Assembly (NCBI GenBank): GCA_029777735.1
Contig: JAKORR010000831.1
Location: 1-5,907 of the forward strand
Source of the DNA: Armatimonadota bacterium
GTDB lineage: Bacteria; Armatimonadota; Zipacnadia; Zipacnadales; FEN-943
DNA length: 5,907 nt
Direction of reading: 5' to 3'
Of the stretch, positions 1 to 5,754 are shown in pieces (positions within the stretch are counted from its first letter, which is position 1; the number at the start of each line of letters is the position of its first letter). A program made the position numbers and the translations under genes. Under the pieces are notes generated by a model that did no database searches, was not told where the DNA came from, and was given only the letters and a program-made list of their open reading frames with translations.

Positions 1-96
1 CGGGCGGTGGTGACGGACTTTGGGATTGCTAAGGCTGCCGATGGGACGATGATGACGGCGACGGGGATTGCGCTGGGTCTGGCCTGCACGACCTGA
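1..96 (+). pseudogene. Hanks-type Ser/Thr protein kinase, internal fragment (broken)
   Basis: Frame 1 reads from the window edge to TGA at 94-96. It gives RAVVTDFGIAKA, then a Thr-rich activation loop ending TATGIALG. The DFG (codons 6-8, magnesium-binding aspartate) and the TGxxLG pattern are typical of PknB-like bacterial kinases, which phosphorylate Thr/Ser of FHA proteins and others. In family members LG is followed by T-P-x-Y-M-x-P-E. Here the reading changes to LACTT-stop, so similarity is lost at about base 80 and the C-lobe is missing. The N-lobe lies outside the window. Beyond the break the DNA is the 3' end of the phosphatase gene on the other strand. Either a deletion or inversion joined the two, or the contig is chimeric. 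Kinase identity is clear despite the short length; it cannot be active as read. Confidence 0.75.
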
Positions 97-1602
97 CTCA
101 GCTGCAGCTGTCGCTCTGAACCTGAAGAGCAGAATAAAGTCAGCGCTCCTGGAATAGCGGCTGAAGCGCACCTCATAGAGCCGATCCCGCGCAAGATGCC
201 AGGTCTCAGCTCCTGGGGCCACGTAGACCTGTGGCTGCTTCCCGTCGCTCCATAGGGTCACCCTCGCCACCCTCGTCCTGAGCAGATCGTAGTCTCCTTG
301 TGTCTTGATGTTGTAGGTGATAGTGTCCGGACCGTTGTTCGACGCCCTGCCGATAGCTCGCCCAGGCATGACGTGAAGGGCGATGCCGGGTTCCGTTGCC
401 CGCAGCCTAAGTTCCCGTCCATTAAGAGTCACCTCCACCGATGTGTGCGTTGGCTCCGGTGGCCCAGCGTGGGGCGGTGCCGACACCGAGCTCCGGCTTG
501 ACACAGATAGCGACTCCGTACCCGCTGAGGAAACACCGTAGGGAGGACCGGCTGGCACAGCATGTGAGGCCAGTACCCCCTCGCCAGTTGCCTGGAGTCT
601 CTGAGCGTAGTTGGCCTCTGCCGCGTTCTGGGGGGTAACAGCGGCCGTGCCCGTTTTCTCCCGGTGCGCGATTCGCGGCCAGGACGCCACGATGCCACCA
701 AGGCCAACCAGGACCAGAGCCAGTCCCAGCAGAACCACGTCACACCGCCTATGTCGTCTGGGCTCTCGCGTTCGTACTGGCTGGGTCTCATCCCTGGTGG
801 GAAGCACGCGCGTACCGGTGCCACCGGCAGCCGTTCTGTCAGCTCCCTGCACGCCCGCCACGACCACGGTCACGTTGTCTTCGCCGCCTCTTTCCACGGC
901 CATCCGCGCAAGCCGTTCCGCTGTTCCCTGTAGGCTCTCGCCTTCGCGGAGCGCCCTAACCATTTCCGTCTCCGACACGTACTCATACAGGCCGTCGGTG
1001 CACAGGAGGACGTTGCTTCCTGGCTTGAGCTGCCACACCTCGACCGAAGGAACGCTCCGCTCACCGATCCCCACGGCCTGTGTGAGTTGGCTCCGGAACG
1101 GCGACCGCAGGGCAGCGTCAGCGTCTACATTCCCCTTCCGCACCTGATCGGCGATCCAGGTGTCGTCCTCGGTCACTTGCTCGATGTATCCGTGGTGGAC
1201 GATGTAGGCGCGACTGTCGCCAACGTGGCCTACGTAGCAGCGGTCGCCCCGCAGAAGAGCGCAGGTCAGAGTCGTGCCCGGAGACATCGAGCCGCCGTCT
1301 GAGTCCAGGGCGCGGACAGCGTCGTGGGCATGCGCGAAGGCTTTCTCTACCGATGCAAGTACCTCTGCATCATCGCTGCCCCAGGCCCAGGATTCTGTAC
1401 TGAGGTGCTTCACAAAGCTCTCAGCTGCTACCGTGCTTGCTTGCTTGCCGCCTGCATGCCCTCCCATCCCATCGGCCACCAGCAACAGCAGGTCCCAGGC
1501 ACCATACTGAGCCCCGAGCGCCAGAGAGGTGTCCTGATTGTCGGATCTCACACGGCCCCTATCGCTGAATGCGCCGTGCTCCCAGACGATGCGTCGTTTC
1601 AC
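1..1602 (-). CDS. PP2C-family protein phosphatase with one TM helix and C-terminal beta domain; 3' end lost at junction
   Basis: The frame starts at GTG 1602 with AAGGGG nine bases upstream; an in-frame stop lies at 1657-1659. It has no stop before base 1 (534 codons). Residues about 1-252 form a complete metal-dependent PP2C domain that would dephosphorylate pThr/pSer. Visible motifs are RSDNQD (19-24), ADGMGG (43-48), SPGTT (107-111), GDSRAY (128-133), CTDGLYEY (201-208) and GEDNVTVVV (240-248), so the metal aspartates are present. A basic stretch (PRRHRR, 281-286) precedes a membrane helix at about 289-308, placing the phosphatase in the cytoplasm and the rest outside. After a Ser/Pro-rich linker, 388-497 is beta-rich and weakly FHA-like. 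Residues from about 508 are antisense of the kinase fragment and unlikely to be native, so the true C-terminus is probably near 500. It is the third gene of the minus-strand operon, 49 bases after the FHA receptor, and probably opposes a kinase acting on its neighbours. Confidence 0.88.
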   Translation of the reverse strand, partial: MKRRIVWEHGAFSDRGRVRSDNQDTSLALGAQYGAWDLLLLVADGMGGHAGGKQASTVAAESFVKHLSTESWAWGSDDAEVLASVEKAFAHAHDAVRALDSDGGSMSPGTTLTCALLRGDRCYVGHVGDSRAYIVHHGYIEQVTEDDTWIADQVRKGNVDADAALRSPFRSQLTQAVGIGERSVPSVEVWQLKPGSNVLLCTDGLYEYVSETEMVRALREGESLQGTAERLARMAVERGGEDNVTVVVAGVQGADRTAAGGTGTRVLPTRDETQPVRTREPRRHRRCDVVLLGLALVLVGLGGIVASWPRIAHREKTGTAAVTPQNAAEANYAQRLQATGEGVLASHAVPAGPPYGVSSAGTESLSVSSRSSVSAPPHAGPPEPTHTSVEVTLNGRELRLRATEPGIALHVMPGRAIGRASNNGPDTITYNIKTQGDYDLLRTRVARVTLWSDGKQPQVYVAPGAETWHLARDRLYEVRFSRYSRSADFILLFRFRATAAAESGRAGQTQRNPRRRHHRPIGSLSNPKVRHHRP

Positions 1603-1611
1603 GATGCCTGA

Positions 1612-1617
1612 CCCCTT
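1612..1617 (-). promoter_or_regulatory. Ribosome binding site of the PP2C gene
   Basis: AAGGGG on the coding strand lies nine bases before GTG 1602. It supports that start over the upstream in-frame TTG at 1635, which would add eleven residues and lacks an obvious site. The PP2C motif RSDNQD begins 19 residues after the GTG, the usual distance for this family. Confidence 0.55.
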
Positions 1618-1651
1618 CGCGCTGCCTTGGCACAAGCTTTCAATAGATTGC

Positions 1652-3022
1652 CTATTTCACGCTGCGGAACTCCAGCGTGACCTCTCCCAACTGGATCTGG
1701 TCGCCATTGCTCAGCGGCTGTCGGTCCACTTGCTTGCCATTGACCTTCGTGCCTTGCTGGCTGTCGTTCTGTATCACGAACTGGCCGTGCTCCAGTACGA
1801 GCGTTGCGTGCTGGCGGGACACGGTCCTGTCCGTGAGCCGGATATCCGCGCCATCGGCCCGTCCGATGGTGATCTGTGCCTTTCCGAGAGGGAAGATTCT
1901 CCCCGCAAGCTCGCCGGTGACCACATGGATCTCACACCCGGTGAACATCTCCGTGGGCATGCTGCCGATGTCCACTGCGACGGTGGGAGCGGGACCGACG
2001 TCAGGGACCTGGAGTTCAGCAAGTGGAAGAGGAAGATGAACCACTACCTTGCTCAGGCCCAACTGGATCTCTGTGCCGTCTGCCACTTCCGCTTGGGCGC
2101 GGTGGACTGGCTTGCCGTTCACAACGGACCCGTTGCGGCTGTCATCTACGTACAAGAGCCTGCCATCGTTAGTTAGTTGGAAATAGCCATGGCGCCCCGA
2201 GACGGCGTCGTCCGAGGACAGCCTGATGTCGCCCTCTGTGCGCCCTATGACGACCTCTCGGCCAGCGAGGGGGAAATGCTGGCCCGAAGCAGGCCCCTCG
2301 ACTACCTCCAGGGAACCCCATGCCTCAAGAGTCTGGCCGAGGGCGCCGGCTGGCGCCGGTTCCCTAGTGCCCGACCTCACTATCGTTTCGTCTAAAGGCA
2401 TCTGCCCAGTGGGTCCAACCGCCCCCTGGGCCTGCACGAGCCTCTGGCGCTCGGACTCCGCCTGCTCCCAAGCTAGACGCGCCATCTCCTCTCGCTTGAG
2501 GCGGTTGGACCGCACTCCAAGGGCGATACCCAGTATGACAGCGAGCAGGATAAACCCACCGCCGGCCGCATACAGGACCCATGTAGCTTCGTCCTCGGTG
2601 GCAGGGGCTGGTTCCGGCGGAGGCGCTGGCTCGTCAAGCGCAATGGGAGGCTCCGGTTTGCCGAGAGATGTCTGTGGCGGCAGTCGCTTCTTCTCGGTGA
2701 TCATAATTTCACCGTTTTGGTCCACGACATAGCCGATAACGACGTATGTATGAGCTAAAGGTGGTAGTTCGTCTGTCATGACAACGACTACGTCGCCATT
2801 CGCGTCCGTTAGTGCGTAGGAGGTAGTCGTCGTCTGCCTGCCTGTGACTCGCCCAGCTATTCCCTTCACCATGACGACCTCATTCATCTGCCGAGGTAAG
2901 TCGCGCACGAAGCTCTCTGTTACCTGCCGCGGCGGGGTTGCCTCCTGCGCCCAAGTCTGGCCCGAAACCAACGCAACAGCCGCCATGGCGACACTGATAA
3001 CCCCGATCTTGTGGCACATCAT
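1652..3022 (-). CDS. Membrane protein with OB-fold-like outer domain and two cytoplasmic FHA domains
   Basis: The protein has 456 residues. Residues 1-26 look like a signal peptide (hydrophobic core, then GQTWAQ-E). About 46-115 show an OB-fold pattern recalling CcmE/BOF-type domains: VMVKGIAGRV, SYALTDANGD, then VVIGYV. A Pro/Glu linker (122-143) leads to a membrane helix at about 148-170 and a charged, probably helical stretch (171-199). FHA1 (about 236-330) has GR 260-261, SGRH 275-278 and NGS 297-299. FHA2 (about 362-454) has GR 387-388, SRQH 402-405 and QGT 423-425. FHA domains bind phosphothreonine; both keep the Arg and Ser contacts, but FHA2 has Gln where Asn is usual. PLDETIVR (209-216) just before FHA1 is a possible kinase site, as in GarA-type FHA proteins. 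The topology fits a sensor: ligand domain outside, pThr readers inside. It lies 24 bases after the transporter gene. The role is inferred and I know no gene name for this architecture. Confidence 0.88.
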   Translation of the reverse strand: MMCHKIGVISVAMAAVALVSGQTWAQEATPPRQVTESFVRDLPRQMNEVVMVKGIAGRVTGRQTTTTSYALTDANGDVVVVMTDELPPLAHTYVVIGYVVDQNGEIMITEKKRLPPQTSLGKPEPPIALDEPAPPPEPAPATEDEATWVLYAAGGGFILLAVILGIALGVRSNRLKREEMARLAWEQAESERQRLVQAQGAVGPTGQMPLDETIVRSGTREPAPAGALGQTLEAWGSLEVVEGPASGQHFPLAGREVVIGRTEGDIRLSSDDAVSGRHGYFQLTNDGRLLYVDDSRNGSVVNGKPVHRAQAEVADGTEIQLGLSKVVVHLPLPLAELQVPDVGPAPTVAVDIGSMPTEMFTGCEIHVVTGELAGRIFPLGKAQITIGRADGADIRLTDRTVSRQHATLVLEHGQFVIQNDSQQGTKVNGKQVDRQPLSNGDQIQLGEVTLEFRSVK

Positions 3023-3029
3023 ATCTCAT

Positions 3030-3034
3030 CCTCC
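3030..3034 (-). promoter_or_regulatory. Ribosome binding site of the OB/FHA gene
   Basis: GGAGG on the coding strand is seven bases before ATG 3022 and ten before the adjacent ATG 3019. Either could start translation; 3022 has the better spacing. The site lies inside the 24-base gap after the transporter stop, which fits co-transcription. Confidence 0.7.
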
Positions 3035-3046
3035 GTTGATCCTGGC

Positions 3047-4981
3047 TTACCCATCGCTCCGCCGCGCAGTGAGCGCCAAGTAGGCAATGGCAGTGGTGAC
3101 AGCAAACAGGACACCGAGTATCGCGAAGCTCGCAGGAACAGACCGGTCGAAGGAAGCACGCCTGAGAACAGCCGTGGTAAGACTGCTCTCGTAGAGCTCG
3201 TTCAGCCCGAGGGTCGCGCCAAGGCCGCCAAAGCACCAGTTGGAAAACGCCAACCAACTAAGTGCCTTCATCACCGGGCCTGCCTCCTCGACCGCTACGA
3301 ACACTCCACAGAAGACGAGCTGTGGCAGGAGAACAATGGGCGTAAGGCTCACGGCCTGGTCGGGCGATCTGGCGAAGGCAGATACGAGGAGACCGAGAGC
3401 GGCTCCGGCTGTTGAAGTGAGACCCAGAAGGAGGAACACTGTCAGAACACCTCTCCCTCCGGCGCCCCCGAACCACTCCGTGTCAGCACCCACAAATCCC
3501 ACAAGCACCAACGATTGCAGAAAGCCTATCAGCAACAGAAGGAGCAACTTGGACAGAAGGTACGCGCAACTATTGAGGCCGAGCGTCACCTCCCGCGTGT
3601 AGACGCTACGCTCCCGTACGAACTCTTTGGCGGCATTAGACGTGCCAAACCACAGGGCCGCCATCGTGAGCAAGCACAACAGCGCGACAGAATGCCCAAG
3701 GTGTTCCCCCACCTTGAAGGTGTCTGACGGAAACACAGCCACTAGTACTACAGCGATCACCGGGCTCTGCAGCGACAATAGAGCCACGTTGCGGACGTCG
3801 CCTCGCAGCACGGCCGCGTAGCGACTGGTCAGGACTGCGAGTTGCCGCCAGAAACCCACGCGCCGCCACGACGCCGAACCCTGGGTCGTCGGTCGTGTGC
3901 TGCTAAGAGGTCGGCTAACGTACCGGTGGAACAGCTCCGACTCTCGGAAGCGTGTCTCCAGAACGGTAGGATTAGTCAGCTTGCTGTACAGAGCCTCCAC
4001 TTCGTCCACACCGAAGTACGCTGCAAGCTTCGACGGAGGGCCGTAGTAGACCATCCTCCCTCCACAAAGCACCAACACACGATCGCACAGGTGCAGACTG
4101 CGCGCGACATGAGTGCTGAACAACACGACGTGGCCTTGATCAGCAAGGCAACGACACAAGGTCATGAACTCGCTTTCCAGGCCGGGGTCCAAGCCCGACG
4201 TAGGCTCGTCCAATACGAAGATTGGCGGCTGTGTCAGCAACTCGACCGCTACACTCGCCCGCTTGCGCTGGCCGCCACTGAGCAGCCGGATCGGCTTGTG
4301 GAGCTGATCACTCAGTCCCGACAACTGGGCGGCACGCACGACGCGACGTGTCGTTTCCGACAGCTCCTGTTTGTCGCGAAGACGGAGTCGGGCGGAGTAG
4401 TAGAGTGCATCCGCGACCGTCAGCTCAGGGTGCACAATGTCGTCCTGAGGCACGTATCCGATCCAGGTCCACACAAGTGCAGGAAACAGAGCCAAGTCGA
4501 AGCCGTTGCACAGGACTCTGCCTGTGGTCGGTGGGAGCTGCCCCACCAGTGTGCGGAGAAGGACAGTCTTACCGGCTCCGCTAGGCCCGATCAGGCCTAT
4601 CATCTGTCCCCCATAAGCGCCAAAGGTGATCTCCCGAATAAGTGGACGCCTGGGCGTGCCGGCCGTCACCACGCTCACACCCAAGCACTCAAGGCGGAGA
4701 CCACCTTCCTGCCCACCACCAAAACGGCTTAAAACCACCGGCCAGGGTAAGACAGCGTCCCCCAGACGCACGCTGTCACTCGGGCTCACTTTGCACACAG
4801 CCACGCGTTGCCCGTTCACCAGTGTGCCGTTGGCGCTCCCCAGGTCCTCGATGATGTAGTAGGAGTTGTCCTGAACAAGGCGAGCATGCCGACGCGACAC
4901 CGAGGGGTCACTCAGACACACATCACAAGCAGGATCTCTGCCTATGTAGAGTACCTGCACTGCACTATCACCCGACTTCAC
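3047..4981 (-). CDS. FHA domain-containing ABC transporter, ATPase fused to ABC2 permease (ABCG/Rv1747-like)
   Basis: The protein has 644 residues. An N-terminal FHA domain (about 9-77) shows IGRD (13-16), SRRHA (29-33) and NGTLVNG (51-57), the phosphothreonine-binding set. The ABC ATPase (about 97-325) has Walker A GPSGAGKT (132-139), the Q-loop Gln in VPQDD (177-181), signature LSGGQRKR (234-241), Walker B IFVLDEP (254-260) and H-loop STH (289-291). The ABC2 permease (about 370-640) has six likely membrane helices near 399-417, 430-447, 472-495, 512-535, 545-565 and 617-637. NBD-before-TMD order marks an ABCG-type half-transporter that should dimerise. Mycobacterial Rv1747 has this plan with two FHA domains and is controlled by the kinase PknF, so phospho-dependent control is likely; the substrate is unknown. 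The start is GTG with no strong Shine-Dalgarno, and an in-frame stop lies ten codons upstream (5012-5014), so little N-terminal extension is possible. It is the first gene of the operon. Confidence 0.92.
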   Translation of the reverse strand: MKSGDSAVQVLYIGRDPACDVCLSDPSVSRRHARLVQDNSYYIIEDLGSANGTLVNGQRVAVCKVSPSDSVRLGDAVLPWPVVLSRFGGGQEGGLRLECLGVSVVTAGTPRRPLIREITFGAYGGQMIGLIGPSGAGKTVLLRTLVGQLPPTTGRVLCNGFDLALFPALVWTWIGYVPQDDIVHPELTVADALYYSARLRLRDKQELSETTRRVVRAAQLSGLSDQLHKPIRLLSGGQRKRASVAVELLTQPPIFVLDEPTSGLDPGLESEFMTLCRCLADQGHVVLFSTHVARSLHLCDRVLVLCGGRMVYYGPPSKLAAYFGVDEVEALYSKLTNPTVLETRFRESELFHRYVSRPLSSTRPTTQGSASWRRVGFWRQLAVLTSRYAAVLRGDVRNVALLSLQSPVIAVVLVAVFPSDTFKVGEHLGHSVALLCLLTMAALWFGTSNAAKEFVRERSVYTREVTLGLNSCAYLLSKLLLLLLIGFLQSLVLVGFVGADTEWFGGAGGRGVLTVFLLLGLTSTAGAALGLLVSAFARSPDQAVSLTPIVLLPQLVFCGVFVAVEEAGPVMKALSWLAFSNWCFGGLGATLGLNELYESSLTTAVLRRASFDRSVPASFAILGVLFAVTTAIAYLALTARRSDG

Positions 4982-5078
4982 AAGGTGTCCATAGCCAACA
5001 GGGCAGGAGTATTAGCATCGAACACCTACAATTCCGCAGCCCCCGACCACAAGTAGACCGCCTTGTTGAGAATAAATC

Positions 5079-5118
5079 CATAAAAGCTACAAATCACATA
5101 CAAAAGCCACAACTATCA
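5079..5118. repeat. Two-unit tandem direct repeat upstream of the transporter
   Basis: Unit 1 (5079-5096) reads CATAAAAGCTACAAATCA and is followed directly by unit 2 (5097-5118), which starts CATACAAAAGCCACAA and ends ATCA. The cores AAAAGC(T/C)ACAA are 20 bases apart, about two helical turns. The pair lies about 100-140 bases before the transporter GTG, where an operator or promoter is expected. A regulator site is inference only. Confidence 0.4.
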
Positions 5119-5374
5119 TGCAATCAACCGGCTTCTTGGTCATCGGTAGCAGATTGCCCAAAATGCCGTGCTACCACGGAACCTTGCGCTTTTAGCGCTG
5201 GCAGTATGTGAAGAGTGAGCACCCCAGGAGCGCATAGAAGGAAGCACAGCTGAACAACCGTACAACTCCAGCACGCATATGCTTACACTCTGACTCTATG
5301 GCCTCTCCTCGGTAACTACTTACCTTGCTCTCATTGCTGCTAAAGCAAGCGATGCTTGGGCTGGGGCAAGGTTG

Positions 5375-5388
5375 GCTACAATTGTAGC
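5375..5388. promoter_or_regulatory. Perfect 14-bp palindrome, possible operator
   Basis: GCTACAATTGTAGC is its own reverse complement. It lies in non-coding DNA, about 390 bases before the transporter start, with G-rich sequence to its left and C-rich sequence to its right that could extend a hairpin. A perfect 14-mer palindrome is mildly unexpected in a window this size (roughly 0.4 expected by chance). No known operator was recognised. Confidence 0.3.
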
Positions 5389-5642
5389 TCCTCCCCCAAA
5401 AATGTCAAGACTACGGAGGAACCGGCCGTCTTCCCTCGTTTTCTAGACCAGTGAGAGTGAGAGGATTACAACCTCCCTGCTGCTGTGTGGGCGGAGGGAT
5501 GGCGTAGCCCGACCGGAGCCCACAGCTCGCCCGCGCCCCCACGCCCACACCTTTTGCCATACACAACTAATAGAACGTAACTGGCAGATTGGGGCTTGAA
5601 AATGTGGCGGGGGGTATAATTGGGGCCGAACTTGACCCGCAT

Positions 5643-5667
5643 CGCCCGGCGCATCAGCGCCAGGGCG
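5643..5667. other. Strong GC hairpin just before the IS left end
   Basis: CGCCCGGCGC (5643-5652), loop ATCA (5653-5656), then GCGCC, a bulged A (5662) and GGGCG (5663-5667). This gives a ten-pair stem with one bulge. No T-run follows on either strand, so it is not a classic intrinsic terminator. Secondary structures are known targets of some insertion sequences, and the presumed IS end starts nine bases further on. Confidence 0.4.
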
Positions 5668-5707
5668 GGCAAGGTTGACCTATCCCCCTGAAATCAGACC
5701 GGGTGAA

Positions 5708-5754
5708 GTGAGAGGATCCGAGTAGAATAGGGTTTTGAAGGAGGATCCTCTCAT
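5708..5754 (+). promoter_or_regulatory. Inverted repeat folding over the transposase ribosome binding site and start codon
   Basis: GTGAGAGGATCC (5708-5719) pairs with GGATCCTCTCAT (5743-5754): twelve pairs with one G-U, around a 23-base loop. The second arm contains the end of the Shine-Dalgarno AAGGAGGA (5738-5745) and the A and T of ATG. A transcript that enters from outside the element would carry both arms and should translate orfA poorly, a control known in other insertion sequences such as IS10 and IS200. A transcript starting inside the loop would escape it. Confidence 0.55.

Larger units (their letters stand above)
4982..5675. other. Non-coding region between the operon and the IS element
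   Basis: No convincing gene is visible in about 690 bases. The only open frame over 60 codons (5466-5672, minus) has no ribosome binding site and no recognisable motif. The segment next to the transporter (about 5068-5125) is AT-rich compared with its surroundings and is the likeliest place for the operon promoter, but I cannot fix a -35/-10 pair with good spacing there. The tandem repeat, palindrome and hairpin listed separately are its only clear structures. No tRNA-like or rRNA-like sequence was seen. Confidence 0.6.

Noticed and set aside
2..80. Basic C-terminal tail of the phosphatase (residues from about 508)
   Set aside because: These codons are the antisense of conserved kinase sequence, so the Arg/His/Pro-rich tail is a by-product of the junction and not a domain.
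429..824. Minus-strand 131-codon open frame
   Set aside because: It is a shadow of the phosphatase gene in another frame; the PP2C frame through these bases is continuous and encodes the membrane helix and linker.
1538..2176. Plus-strand 212-codon open frame
   Set aside because: It is antisense to the FHA2 region of the receptor gene; the minus frame carries conserved FHA motifs.
3842..4732. Plus-strand 296-codon open frame
   Set aside because: It is entirely antisense to the ABC ATPase, whose frame has every nucleotide-binding motif; the product has no family features.
5166..5179. CCGTG-CTAC-CACGG hairpin followed by TTTT on the minus strand as a terminator
   Set aside because: The stem has only five pairs and the T-run is short and offset, with no gene ending just before it.
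5456..5466. AGTGAGAGGAT repeated at 5707-5717
   Set aside because: An 11-base match is expected by chance several times in a window of this size and the flanks differ.
5596..5620. TTGAAA and a perfect TATAAT as a promoter on the plus strand
   Set aside because: The spacer is only 13 bases, too short for a sigma-70 type promoter, and no better -35 is at 16-18 bases. The -10 match alone is not enough.
5466..5672. Minus-strand 68-codon open frame next to the IS element
   Set aside because: There is no ribosome binding site, no recognisable domain and a mixed composition, and the strong hairpin lies at its start. I treat it as chance.
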